In this document: one piece after another, positions 5,856 to 15,360 of the stretch
How the letters are laid out: each line of letters begins with the position of its first letter
Numbering within the stretch: the stretch's first letter is position 1
Source: an uncultured Ruminococcus sp.
Lineage (GTDB): Bacteria > Bacillota > Clostridia > Oscillospirales > Ruminococcaceae
NCBI GenBank assembly: GCA_910579835.1
Contig: CAJTWQ010000002.1
Coordinates: forward strand, 1-64,000
DNA: 64,000 nucleotides
Reading direction: 5' to 3'
Program-made: the position numbers and the translations under genes
The notes under the pieces: generated by a model
The model's input: the letters and a program-made list of their open reading frames with translations, nothing else
The model's database searches: none
What the model was told of the DNA's origin: nothing

Positions 5856-8750
5856 ATGGAGATAAGATCGGTCCTTGTTTTGCTGCTTGCGGCGTGGCTG
5901 GCGTTTTTTTCCGAAATTCCGGCGTTTGCCGAGGATATATATGTACCGTCGGAGCAGACCGTTAAAGCTATGGAAAATGACTACTATACCATTGAACCGG
6001 CGGATCCGGAGCTTATTTCCTACAGCGAATATTATGATATGCACTGCAATAAAGTCCGTCCGGGAAATACTGTCGTTATTGGAGCGGAATATTTTTCTTT
6101 CTCCTGCAGTTCTGCCTCTCTTGTACCTCATACGGCTGAAAATATAACGAAAAACACTGTTGTATGGAATAAAAGCGGCGGTGAGATTTCCGGTGACGTA
6201 AATATTCCGGAGACCGGGATATACTGCATCAAGGCTGATTACTGTCCTCTTGCGGAAACCAGGCAGGCTATAGAGCTTTCCGTTAAAATAGACGGATGCA
6301 TTCCTTTTAAGTCGGCTTCACGTCTTACTCTGGGCAGGGTATGGGTCGATGAAAGAGATATCTATGATAATGTCAGAGGAAATCAGATACGTCCAGTACA
6401 GGTTCAGCAGGAGAAATGGCAGAGCTGTTTTTTAGGCGATCCCGATGGACTTTTCAGCGATTCCCTAATATTCTTTTTTGAAGAGGGAGAACACGAAATA
6501 ACTCTTTCCTCCGGTGTTGGTCAGCTTGCTCTGGAGAGCCTGAGATTTGAAAATCCTCCGGAGCTTTCCTCCTACGAGGAATACAGAGCTTCAGCGGCAG
6601 AAAAAGTTTCTCCGGAAGATACCCCCTCCCGTCTTTTTCGTATAGAGGGGGAATCGGCAGCGTTTAAGTCGGATTCTTCTCTCTGCGCTAATTTTGACAA
6701 TACGAATTATCTTGTTTCTCCCTCCGATCCGTCATGTATCGTATACAATACCTTTGGCGGCGAAAGCTGGCAGAGACCTTTGCAGACCGTGACATGGAAA
6801 ATATCCCGTGAAGATGTGGGAAACAGCGGCTGGTACAAGGTCGGCATCAAGTACAGACAGAATTTTCAGAGGGGATTCAGCTCCTACAGACGTATTTATC
6901 TGGACGGAAAGGTACTTTGCGGTCAGATGGATCAGGTGCGGTTTGGCTATGACAGAGACTGGAGCATTGCTTCTCCCGACATTCTGGTATATCTTGACGC
7001 CGGCTTTGACCACACTTTTACAATGGAAGTGATTCCCGGAGATATAGGAGAACCCCTTCGTCGTCTGGAAGACGTTCTTGCGGACATAAATGAGGAATAT
7101 CGCCGCATTCTTATGATTACCGGCCCTGCGCCGGATAAATACACCGATTATTATGTTCATGAAAAGCTGCCTGATCTGACGGAGCGTCTGGAGGAGCTTT
7201 CCGGTCAGCTTAAAGATATTCAGAGCAATATGGAAAGCCTCAGCGGATCTTACGGCTCAGAGGCGGCAGTTGTCGGAAATATGGCTGTTATCCTTGATAA
7301 ATGCGTTGAAAAGCCTGTGAAGATACCCTCGTATCTTGCACGGATAAAGGACAGCGTTACATCTGTTTCGGCATGGATGAGAGAGTGCCGGGAACAACCT
7401 CTGGAGATAGACTATATTGAATTTGCATCTCCTGACAGGAATTTTTCTTCATGTAAGCGGAAGCTCCTCAAATCGGCTGAATTCGGTCTGCGCGCGTTCA
7501 TTTCTTCTTTTTTTCAGGACTATACCACTCTTTCCGATGTTTCGGGCAAGGAAGCTGTGGAGGTATGGGTGGCTCTGGGAAGAGATCAGGCGGAAATAGT
7601 CAGAGAAATGACGGAAAATGAATTTACTCCGGAATACGGCATTCCTGTTTCCGTAAATCTTGTGAACGGCGGCGTCGCAGAGGCTGCTCTTGCTGGAAAG
7701 GCTCCCGATGCAGCGCTGTTTCTTGGAGGGGAGTTTCCCGTGAATCTTGCTTCCCGAGGTCTGCTGACGGAGCTTTCACAGTATGACGATTACGGAGCGG
7801 TTACGCAGAGGTTCGGAGAAAGCGCTTTGGTGCAGTATTCATGGAATGGCGGTGGCTATGGCATTCCTTTAAGCCGTACATTTCCGATGATGTTTTACAG
7901 AACAGATATTCTTTCGGAACTGGGGTATGATCATCCGCCGGAAACCTGGGATGAGCTTATGGATATGCTGCCGGCGATCCAGCGGAATTATATGTCTGTG
8001 GGGCTTGTTCTTCCGTCAACAAATATATCTCCTGCAACAGAACCGGGGCACACCTTTGCAATGCTTATGCTTCAGAACGGCATGAATTACTACAATGATG
8101 ACCTGACAGCGTCGGGCTTTGATTCGGCTGCGGCGGGCAGGTGCTTTGAACAGTGGACGGATTTTTATACAAAGTACAGTTTTGATCAGTCCTACGACGC
8201 ATTCAGCCGGTTCAGGACAGGAGAATATCCGATTCTTATAGCAGATTATACCTTTTTTAATCAGATTGAGGAAGCGTCCCCGGAAATAAGGGGAATGTGG
8301 AATTTCTGCCAGGTTCCGGGAACTGTCGGAGCAGACGGAACGGTTTCGCACGCTGTCAATTCCGCCGGAACAGCAGCCGTTATATTTAGCGGTGCGGAGA
8401 ATCAGGACGGCGCATGGGAATTTGTGAAATGGTTTTCAAGCACCGGGGTGCAGACGGAATTTGCCTCGCGGCTTGAGGGGCTGAACGGGGTAATGGGACG
8501 CTATGATGCCGCAGATCCACTGACATTGGAGCAGCTTTCATGGTCTGAGGATGAGCTTGCACGTCTTATGGATCAGTATGAGGAGCTTGCGGAAATACCT
8601 ATAACGCCGTCGTCCTATGCCGTTACAAGAAATATAATGAATGCCTTTCGGGAGGTAATAAACGAGGGGGAGAATCCACGTAATACGCTGCTCTGGTACA
8701 ACAGAGACATTAACGACGAAATAGAGCGAAAAAATGAGGTAATGCCCTGA
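5856..8750 (+). CDS. Very large secreted solute-binding protein with N-terminal carbohydrate-binding-like modules
   Basis: A 964-residue protein with a cleavable signal peptide ending AFA (about residue 25). There is no lipobox cysteine and no C-terminal anchor, which is odd for a Gram-positive binding protein. Two beta-rich modules follow (about 70-245 and 265-400), each with a bind-and-describe pattern like carbohydrate-binding domains, then a helical linker (about 405-540). The C-terminal part (about 565-930) is a family 1 extracellular solute-binding domain, recognisable from EVWVALGRDQAEIV, GIPLSRTFPMMFYRTDIL, PPETWDEL and ANGA-like WEFVKWFSS segments. It should capture an oligosaccharide for the permeases that follow 13 bases downstream. 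About twice the usual length. The ligand is unknown. Confidence 0.85.
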   Translation: MEIRSVLVLLLAAWLAFFSEIPAFAEDIYVPSEQTVKAMENDYYTIEPADPELISYSEYYDMHCNKVRPGNTVVIGAEYFSFSCSSASLVPHTAENITKNTVVWNKSGGEISGDVNIPETGIYCIKADYCPLAETRQAIELSVKIDGCIPFKSASRLTLGRVWVDERDIYDNVRGNQIRPVQVQQEKWQSCFLGDPDGLFSDSLIFFFEEGEHEITLSSGVGQLALESLRFENPPELSSYEEYRASAAEKVSPEDTPSRLFRIEGESAAFKSDSSLCANFDNTNYLVSPSDPSCIVYNTFGGESWQRPLQTVTWKISREDVGNSGWYKVGIKYRQNFQRGFSSYRRIYLDGKVLCGQMDQVRFGYDRDWSIASPDILVYLDAGFDHTFTMEVIPGDIGEPLRRLEDVLADINEEYRRILMITGPAPDKYTDYYVHEKLPDLTERLEELSGQLKDIQSNMESLSGSYGSEAAVVGNMAVILDKCVEKPVKIPSYLARIKDSVTSVSAWMRECREQPLEIDYIEFASPDRNFSSCKRKLLKSAEFGLRAFISSFFQDYTTLSDVSGKEAVEVWVALGRDQAEIVREMTENEFTPEYGIPVSVNLVNGGVAEAALAGKAPDAALFLGGEFPVNLASRGLLTELSQYDDYGAVTQRFGESALVQYSWNGGGYGIPLSRTFPMMFYRTDILSELGYDHPPETWDELMDMLPAIQRNYMSVGLVLPSTNISPATEPGHTFAMLMLQNGMNYYNDDLTASGFDSAAAGRCFEQWTDFYTKYSFDQSYDAFSRFRTGEYPILIADYTFFNQIEEASPEIRGMWNFCQVPGTVGADGTVSHAVNSAGTAAVIFSGAENQDGAWEFVKWFSSTGVQTEFASRLEGLNGVMGRYDAADPLTLEQLSWSEDELARLMDQYEELAEIPITPSSYAVTRNIMNAFREVINEGENPRNTLLWYNRDINDEIERKNEVMP

Positions 8751-8763
8751 ACGGAGGCAGACT

Positions 8764-9672
8764 ATGAAAAAAAAGAAAAGGCTTCGGAGAACTTTCAGAG
8801 AGATAAGAAAAAATTGGGCATGCTATGCTATGCTTGCACCGTTTATGATATTTTTTATTCTGTTTACCGTAATTCCGGTGGTAATGTCACTGCCAGTGGC
8901 GTTTACCGATTTCAATATGGCACAGAAGCCGGAATTTGTGGGACTGTCAAACTTCCGGACTCTCTTTCTTTCCGATAAAGTCTTTATGGGTTCTGTACGG
9001 GTTACAATAGTTTTCGCTTTGCTTACCGGACCGGTAAGCTATGTGCTCTGTTTTTTACTGGCGTGGCTCATAAACGGAATGCCGAGACGTCTGAGAACGT
9101 TTTTTACGCTGATATTTTATATCCCGTCGCTGGCATCTGTATATACCGTGTGGCAGCTCATTTTCAGCGGCGACATGAACGGATATCTGAATGCGTTTCT
9201 GATTGACCTGGGAGTAATAAATTCTCCGGTGCAGTGGCTGACTGACGGAAGATATGTACTTGGCGTGACAATTGCCGTACAGCTCTGGATTTCTCTTGGA
9301 GCAGGATTTCTGGCTCTGCGTGCGGGATTCCAGAATATCGATCCGGCTCTGTATGAGGCAGGCGCTATAGAGGGCATGCAAAACAGGCGGCAGGAGCTGA
9401 TTTACATTGTGATTCCGTCTATGGGGCCTCAGCTTATGTTTGCAGCCGTGATGCAGATAGTCAGTTCGTTTACGGCAGGAACCATAGCGCAGAATCTGGT
9501 TGGTTTTCCCAGTACGGATTATAAGGCGCACACGATTATGACTCATGCCTACGATTACGGATGGGTGCGTTATGAAATGGGCTATGCTTCTGCAATATGC
9601 ATGATGCTTTTTATTGCTATGTTCATACTTAGCAGGCTTATAGCAAAGGGGATAAGAAGAATTACGGAATAG
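8764..9672 (+). CDS. Sugar-type ABC transporter permease (pair 1, MalF-like)
   Basis: A 302-residue inner-membrane protein with six predicted transmembrane segments. Its EAA loop (YEAGAIEGMQNRRQELIYIVIP) is where a cytoplasmic ATPase would dock. The basic N-terminus (KKKKRLRRTFREIRKN) matches MalF/UgpA-type CUT1 subunits. It starts 13 bases after the binding-protein gene and is followed by its MalG-like partner, so the three form a CUT1 importer lacking an ATPase. In Firmicutes a shared MsmX-like ATPase encoded elsewhere often serves such systems. Confidence 0.9.
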   Translation: MKKKKRLRRTFREIRKNWACYAMLAPFMIFFILFTVIPVVMSLPVAFTDFNMAQKPEFVGLSNFRTLFLSDKVFMGSVRVTIVFALLTGPVSYVLCFLLAWLINGMPRRLRTFFTLIFYIPSLASVYTVWQLIFSGDMNGYLNAFLIDLGVINSPVQWLTDGRYVLGVTIAVQLWISLGAGFLALRAGFQNIDPALYEAGAIEGMQNRRQELIYIVIPSMGPQLMFAAVMQIVSSFTAGTIAQNLVGFPSTDYKAHTIMTHAYDYGWVRYEMGYASAICMMLFIAMFILSRLIAKGIRRITE

Positions 9673-9694
9673 CGGCGAAAAGCAGGTGAGTACA

Positions 9695-10570
9695 GTGGCG
9701 GCGGATATAAAAAAACTCAGAGCTTCTAACAGACAAGCAGGCAGGAAAAAGTCCGGAACAGCGGCAGCGTTTGTGTTTCTGGCAGTTTTGGGGGCGTTTA
9801 TGGTTTTTCCAATATATCTTACCTTAGTAATGTCTGTAAAGCCTGTGGAGGAGCTGTTTGTATTTCCGCCGAAACTCTATGCCATACGTCCTACACTTGA
9901 TAATTTTCGGGATATGTTTGTCGCTGTCAGGCGGAATAGGGTGCCTTTTTCAAGATATTTATTCAACAGCGTTTTCGTAACGGTTTCGGTGACTGCCGCT
10001 CAGTGCGTTTTTTCGTCAATGGCTGCTTTTGTTCTTGCAAAATGCCGATTTCCCGGCAGCCGTGTAATAAACGGCGTTATCGTTGCGTCTCTCCTCTATC
10101 AGAGCAGCGTTATTTATATCATGCTGTATATGGTCATGGCGCGGCTGCATATGATAGATACTCCCCTTGCGCTTATTCTTCCGGCTGCCGCTTCTCCTCT
10201 GGGCGTTTTTCTTATGCGTCAGTCCGTCAGTCAGCTTCCCGACGCTATGCTTGATGCGGCAAAGGTGGATGGAGCCGGACTTTTTCGGATATGCTGGCAG
10301 ATAGTCATTCCCAATCAAAAGCCGGCGTTTATGACTGTTATGATCTTTGCTTTTCAGAGTGCATGGAATATTCAGGGAGGAAGCGTTATTCTGCATGAAC
10401 AGTACAAGACCCTTCCGGCGGCGGTGATGCAAGTCTCCTCTTCCGGTATGGCAAGGGCCGGCGCAGTTATGGCGGCATCGGTGTTTATGCTCATCCCTCC
10501 GGTCATTGTATTTATACTAGCTCAGAGATCTGTTATTGAAACCATGGCTCATTCCGGGATCAGCGAGTAG
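9695..10570 (+). CDS. Sugar-type ABC transporter permease (pair 1, MalG-like)
   Basis: A 291-residue six-segment membrane protein of the CUT1 MalG/UgpE type. The EAA loop reads LDAAKVDGAGLFRICWQIVIP. GTG at 9695 is preferred because AGGTGA, a good part of the Shine-Dalgarno sequence, ends about five bases before it; GTG at 9686 lies inside that motif but remains possible. It pairs with the permease immediately upstream. Confidence 0.88.
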   Translation: MAADIKKLRASNRQAGRKKSGTAAAFVFLAVLGAFMVFPIYLTLVMSVKPVEELFVFPPKLYAIRPTLDNFRDMFVAVRRNRVPFSRYLFNSVFVTVSVTAAQCVFSSMAAFVLAKCRFPGSRVINGVIVASLLYQSSVIYIMLYMVMARLHMIDTPLALILPAAASPLGVFLMRQSVSQLPDAMLDAAKVDGAGLFRICWQIVIPNQKPAFMTVMIFAFQSAWNIQGGSVILHEQYKTLPAAVMQVSSSGMARAGAVMAASVFMLIPPVIVFILAQRSVIETMAHSGISE

Positions 10571-10584
10571 TCTGGGGGTATTTA

Positions 10585-12621
10585 ATGAAAAAAGCTTTCC
10601 TTTCTATTGTAGTGTCCATGCTTTTTCTTGTCTGCTTTATATCTCCGGCATACGTTTTTGCTTTCAATCCATACGAAACATACGGTTACGACAGCCGTGG
10701 AAACGCTGTTCCGTCCCAGGCTGGATATACCGCTGAAAAAAACGTTTCAGGCGATGATCTCGGAATAGGAGCGTTTAATTCTCCTGCGGATATTTTCTAT
10801 GCAGAAAACGGAACATTCTATATTGCTGATACCGGAAATAACCGTATTGCTGCCATAGACGGTGGGTTCAGCAATGTGATCGGGATATACGAAAACTTCA
10901 TTATGCCGGACGGGAAAACAACATTTCTCAGTTCACCGACAGGTGTTTTTTCAGCTCCGGAAAGGAACATAATGTATATCGCCGACAGCGGCAATGAAAG
11001 AGCGTTGGTATGCACCTTGAGCGGAGAAGTTGTCATGGAGATCACAAAGCCTGATTCTCCGGCTTACGGCAGCGATAAGACTTTTATTCCGAGGAAGATA
11101 CTTGCGGATAAAGCGGGGAATATCTATGTGCAGCTCGGTAATATTACTGCCGGAGCAGCTATGTTCAGCCCGGACGGTGAATTTATTGGTTTTTACGGTG
11201 CGAATCGTATCGAGCCTACGGCAGAAGTAGTCATGCAGCGGCTGAAAAATCTTTTTTCCTCTGCCGAAAAACGTGCTCAGCGCACAAGAAACATACCTTC
11301 GGGAATAACCGGGTTTGATATAGACGGTGATTTTATTTTCACCTGCACCGATTCGACTGTCCAGGGGCTGGATACGGTGAAGAAGCTTAATGCCGCAGGG
11401 AAGGATATTTTTGCGGATAAGGAGCTTGCTTTCGGTGATTTTGCGCCGTTTTACAGCACATCTCAGAATAAGTTCACGGATATTGATATTTCGGATGAGG
11501 GATTTATTAATTGTCTCGATATGACTACGGGACGTGTTTTTCAGTATGATGAGAACTGCGAGCTGATTTTTATTGCCGGCACAAAATCGTCCCAGCTCGG
11601 AGGATTCAAAGAACCTGTCGCTCTGGAATCAGCGCAGGAACGGCTTTATATTCTTGACTCCGCAAAGAATACGGTTACAATTTTCAGAGAGACCGAGTTT
11701 GGTGAAATTGTTCATCGGGCGGTAATTCTTTACAGCGGCGGCTATTACGAGGAGGCTCTCGAACCGTGGTATGAGGTAATGCATCGGGACGGTAATTACC
11801 GTAAGGCATATGTTGGGGCCGCATCGGCTCTGCTCAACAAAGGGGAATACCGTGAAGCCATGAAGTACGCTCGTCTTGGCTATTCTCCTGATATTTACAA
11901 TAAAGCTTTCGCAGGCTGGCGCGAGGTTTTCATAAGAAAAAATTTCAGCCATATTTTTTTGATTATCCTCATTCCGGCAGTCTTATACGCTTTCAGGAAA
12001 AGACTTAAAAAGCTTGTTTCCAAGATATTTCCGGCGGTGCACATCCGCAAACGCTCTGTAAGAAATAGTAGGAAATCGTCCCTTAAAACATCGTTTGTCA
12101 TTGTTATACTGCTGTTTTTCGGTCAGATAGCCTACGGACGCCTGTATGGCTTTCAGTTCGGATATCCAGACGACAAAACTTTCAGTATTGTACCGTATCT
12201 GGTGAAAAGCTTCATTGTTTTTGCCGCCTGGGTAATCGGAAGCCGGGCTGTAAGTACCTTTCTTGACGGTTCTGGAACGGTAGGAGGGATATGCATATCC
12301 AGCGCGCGCGCACTTATCCCATATATTGTACAGCTTTATGTCTGCGTCGGGCTTTCTCATATTCTGGTGCAGAACGAAGCGATATTTATTCAGGTGGTAC
12401 ACTTTTCCGGTATTATCTGGACGGCTGCTCTGCTGTTTCTTGCCGTAATGAATATTCACGGCTATACGCCTGGCAGAACGCTTTTTTCTATATTGCTTAC
12501 AATAGCCGCCATGCTTATAATGCTCTTTCTGCTCGTACTGTTCATGTCGCTTATTCAGCAGGTTTGGGTATTTGTTTCTTCCGTTTTTACCGAGATAACT
12601 TATCGTATAAGAGAGAGGTGA
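10585..12621 (+). CDS. NHL-repeat beta-propeller protein with TPR-like linker and Yip1-like membrane domain
   Basis: A 678-residue protein with an N-terminal signal peptide or anchor (about 1-25). An extracellular propeller with NHL-type repeats follows (NSPADIFYAENGTFYIADTGNNRI is the clearest, to about residue 375), then a TPR-like helical stretch (about 380-440, SGGYYEEALEPWYEVM). The C-terminal 230 residues contain about six transmembrane segments resembling a Yip1 domain. A sensor or scaffold role at the membrane next to the transporter is my inference. It lies 14 bases after the MalG-like gene, in the same operon. Confidence 0.75.
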   Translation: MKKAFLSIVVSMLFLVCFISPAYVFAFNPYETYGYDSRGNAVPSQAGYTAEKNVSGDDLGIGAFNSPADIFYAENGTFYIADTGNNRIAAIDGGFSNVIGIYENFIMPDGKTTFLSSPTGVFSAPERNIMYIADSGNERALVCTLSGEVVMEITKPDSPAYGSDKTFIPRKILADKAGNIYVQLGNITAGAAMFSPDGEFIGFYGANRIEPTAEVVMQRLKNLFSSAEKRAQRTRNIPSGITGFDIDGDFIFTCTDSTVQGLDTVKKLNAAGKDIFADKELAFGDFAPFYSTSQNKFTDIDISDEGFINCLDMTTGRVFQYDENCELIFIAGTKSSQLGGFKEPVALESAQERLYILDSAKNTVTIFRETEFGEIVHRAVILYSGGYYEEALEPWYEVMHRDGNYRKAYVGAASALLNKGEYREAMKYARLGYSPDIYNKAFAGWREVFIRKNFSHIFLIILIPAVLYAFRKRLKKLVSKIFPAVHIRKRSVRNSRKSSLKTSFVIVILLFFGQIAYGRLYGFQFGYPDDKTFSIVPYLVKSFIVFAAWVIGSRAVSTFLDGSGTVGGICISSARALIPYIVQLYVCVGLSHILVQNEAIFIQVVHFSGIIWTAALLFLAVMNIHGYTPGRTLFSILLTIAAMLIMLFLLVLFMSLIQQVWVFVSSVFTEITYRIRER

Positions 12622-12630
12622 TTTTTAGGG

Positions 12631-15360
12631 ATGCCTGTAATCAGCAGAATACGGGCGGCTGTATTATGCCTGCTGACGCTGCCCACAGTAACCGCCGGCG
12701 GCACAGTATATAATGGAGAGCCGGCGGCAATAGTCGTAAGCGATGCAGAAGAGCCGCAGACGGAGGAATTCTCTAAACGGTATGAGAGGACTGAAAAACC
12801 GGATTTTGAGGCACGCCGCGTCAGGGAGCTTTTCGTATTTGCAGGCAGTTCTGGCGGGCTTGATATTTATGTCAGGAACGATGACACGCTTACGGATGAG
12901 GAACTGGATGAAGCCGAAAAGATTGGCGATGCAGCCGCTCTTTTGTCCGATACAGGAGAGCCTGCCGCCGCTTTTGAGAAACTTTCGGAGAACAGGGAGA
13001 ACCGCAGCTTTATAAGTGAAGAAGAACGGTATATTGTGGAAATCGTGGCAGACGGAGTTAGTGTGAAGTCAGTGGTTTCCACCCTTGACAGCGATAAAGT
13101 ATATCTCACCAACGACGGCGATATGCTGGAACTTCTGTCGGACAATAAGAAAACAGCCGAGGCGGTATTTCGTATAAGCGGCGAAAGAGAAGGTATGACG
13201 GTATATAACGAGGAAAGCGGAGAGAGGTTTGCATGGGTATCGGCTGATATGACGCGGTTTTACGGAATTTATCGATACGGTGCAGAAAATGAACGTTTCC
13301 GTATGCTGGTGGACGATGAAAACTCTGTATTCGGTATGGAAGATAAGAAGACGGGATATATCTGGTGGTCGTCTCCTCTCGGAGCTTCTCATGATACCTC
13401 CACTACAGAGCTCCTTGCCGGCGGTCTGCGATCCTCGGTGATACTTAATTACGGGATACCCGAAAAACGCAGCGAAAAGAATACGCTGCGCTCAAATACA
13501 GACGACTGCGTTATGACGCTCACAGATATTGAAAACGGCGTCCGTGTTGATTATGATTTTTCAAAGGCAGGATTTAAGTTCCCCGTTGAGTATGTTTTGG
13601 AGGAAGATCATTTCCGTGCATCGCTTAGAATAGAGGATATAAAGGAAACGAAGCCGGAAAATATCATTACCGAAATAACTCTTATGGAGACTTTTGGCGC
13701 GGCGTCATCCGAAGAAAATGGGTATTTTATTATCCCCGACGGCTGCGGAGCGGTTGTCCGCTTCAATAACGGACGTACTATGGAATCAAACGCCTATAAG
13801 CAGCCGATATACGGCGCTGATATTACGGCTGTTCCCCGAAACAGGGGAGCGTACACACGTCAGATCTATCTGCCTGTTTACGGTATAGTCAGAGACGGTG
13901 AGGCTTTGCTTGCAGTTGCAGAAAAGGGGGATTCCAACGCCTCGATCTCGGTTAAGGTTTCCGGACAGTCTAATACCGATTACAATATGTGCTCATTTAA
14001 TTTCACCCTCCGTGAAACGGACGCTTATTATATGTCCGGCAGTCAAAATCAGCCTCTTACAGTTTTTGAGGGGGGGAAAATAAAGTCGGACGATATTGAA
14101 GTCAGGTACTACCCCGTTTCGGCGGAAAACGCCGATTACGCAGACATTGCCGCAAGGTACAGGCAATATTTAACGGAGGAAAAAGGCGTTGTTCCAAAGG
14201 TAAAAGAGAACAGCGCGCCGCTTTATATAGACCTTTACGGAGGAGTGCAGAAAAAACGCTCCGTATTAGGAATTCCTCTGACCCTGAAAACGGCGCTGAC
14301 GTCCTATGAACAGAGCGAAAGCATTCTCAGGGAGCTTGAAAGCGGCGGCGTTGATGAAATGGTGGTATCTTACAGAAACTGGACTGACGACGGCATAAGG
14401 AACAAGGTGGATACCGATGCGAAACCATCCCGTGTTTTAGGCGGAAAAAAGGATTTCAAAAAGCTTATGGATTACATGGAGGACAGAAATATTCTTTTCT
14501 ATCCCGTTTCCGGCAATGTAACGTTCAGGAGCGGCGGCGGATATTATTCCTTTACAGATACTGCTGTCCGTGTGTCCGGAAGCTATTCCAGAATAGTCAG
14601 CTACGACCTTGCCTATGGAACTTCCGATGGCAGCCGCAGGAATTTGTCGCTGCTTTCTCCAAACAACTATGGCAGTCTTTTCGGAGAAATGGCAGAGGGC
14701 TTTGAAAAGACCGATCTTGAGGGTGTTTCTGCCGGCAGGCTTACTACGGCTCTTTACGGCGATTACAGTAAGAACGGAGCGTCAAGGTATGAGTCGATGA
14801 AGCGTCTTGTAAAGGGATATAAGGAACTGAACGCATCTCTGGATAACGGTATTATGGCAGATGCCGCAAATGCATATGCGCTGCCATATGTCAGTCATAT
14901 CAAAAATGTTCCGGCGACCTCCAGCCGTTTTGATATTTTTGATGAGGACATACCCTTTTATCAGATGGTGATTCACGGTCTGATTCCATACACTACCGAG
15001 GCAGTGAATGGAAGTCCCTCTCCGTCGGATGAGATTCTTTATGCGGCGGAAACAGGCAGTTGTCTGAGATATGATATGATTTATGAACAGACGGGAATAC
15101 TGGAGGATACGGAGTTTGATATTTATTATTATGCAGACAGCGGCTGGACAGATGAGGCGGCGGAATCTTATAAGCTTATAAAGCAGGTTCTCAAAAGCGT
15201 AAGTGCGGCGTATATCACAGGAAGGACAACGTATGACGGAGGCAGCAGGATAACGGTTGAATATTCCAACGGCTCTGTGATAACTGTGGATCATAGTCAG
15301 AAATGGATAGAACTGAACGGATGCAGAGTATATCAAAGGCAGGTGAGCGGAAATAAATAA
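12631..15360 (+). CDS. Secreted DUF5696-like protein, possible glycoside hydrolase
   Basis: A 909-residue protein with a short N-terminal signal sequence (about 1-23) and no obvious membrane anchor. Residues 200-500 look like a large beta-sandwich; residues 530-860 alternate helices and strands in the manner of a TIM barrel. That region includes VDEMVVSYRNWTDDG, VLGGKKDFKKLMDYMEDRN and ILFYPVSGN, which recall GH31/GH36/GH101-type enzymes. I recognise the overall type as DUF5696, seen with CUT1 permeases and Yip1 proteins in other Firmicutes. No catalytic residue can be assigned safely. The start at 12631 follows AGGTGAT. Its stop overlaps the next gene's proposed start. Confidence 0.7.
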   Translation: MPVISRIRAAVLCLLTLPTVTAGGTVYNGEPAAIVVSDAEEPQTEEFSKRYERTEKPDFEARRVRELFVFAGSSGGLDIYVRNDDTLTDEELDEAEKIGDAAALLSDTGEPAAAFEKLSENRENRSFISEEERYIVEIVADGVSVKSVVSTLDSDKVYLTNDGDMLELLSDNKKTAEAVFRISGEREGMTVYNEESGERFAWVSADMTRFYGIYRYGAENERFRMLVDDENSVFGMEDKKTGYIWWSSPLGASHDTSTTELLAGGLRSSVILNYGIPEKRSEKNTLRSNTDDCVMTLTDIENGVRVDYDFSKAGFKFPVEYVLEEDHFRASLRIEDIKETKPENIITEITLMETFGAASSEENGYFIIPDGCGAVVRFNNGRTMESNAYKQPIYGADITAVPRNRGAYTRQIYLPVYGIVRDGEALLAVAEKGDSNASISVKVSGQSNTDYNMCSFNFTLRETDAYYMSGSQNQPLTVFEGGKIKSDDIEVRYYPVSAENADYADIAARYRQYLTEEKGVVPKVKENSAPLYIDLYGGVQKKRSVLGIPLTLKTALTSYEQSESILRELESGGVDEMVVSYRNWTDDGIRNKVDTDAKPSRVLGGKKDFKKLMDYMEDRNILFYPVSGNVTFRSGGGYYSFTDTAVRVSGSYSRIVSYDLAYGTSDGSRRNLSLLSPNNYGSLFGEMAEGFEKTDLEGVSAGRLTTALYGDYSKNGASRYESMKRLVKGYKELNASLDNGIMADAANAYALPYVSHIKNVPATSSRFDIFDEDIPFYQMVIHGLIPYTTEAVNGSPSPSDEILYAAETGSCLRYDMIYEQTGILEDTEFDIYYYADSGWTDEAAESYKLIKQVLKSVSAAYITGRTTYDGGSRITVEYSNGSVITVDHSQKWIELNGCRVYQRQVSGNK

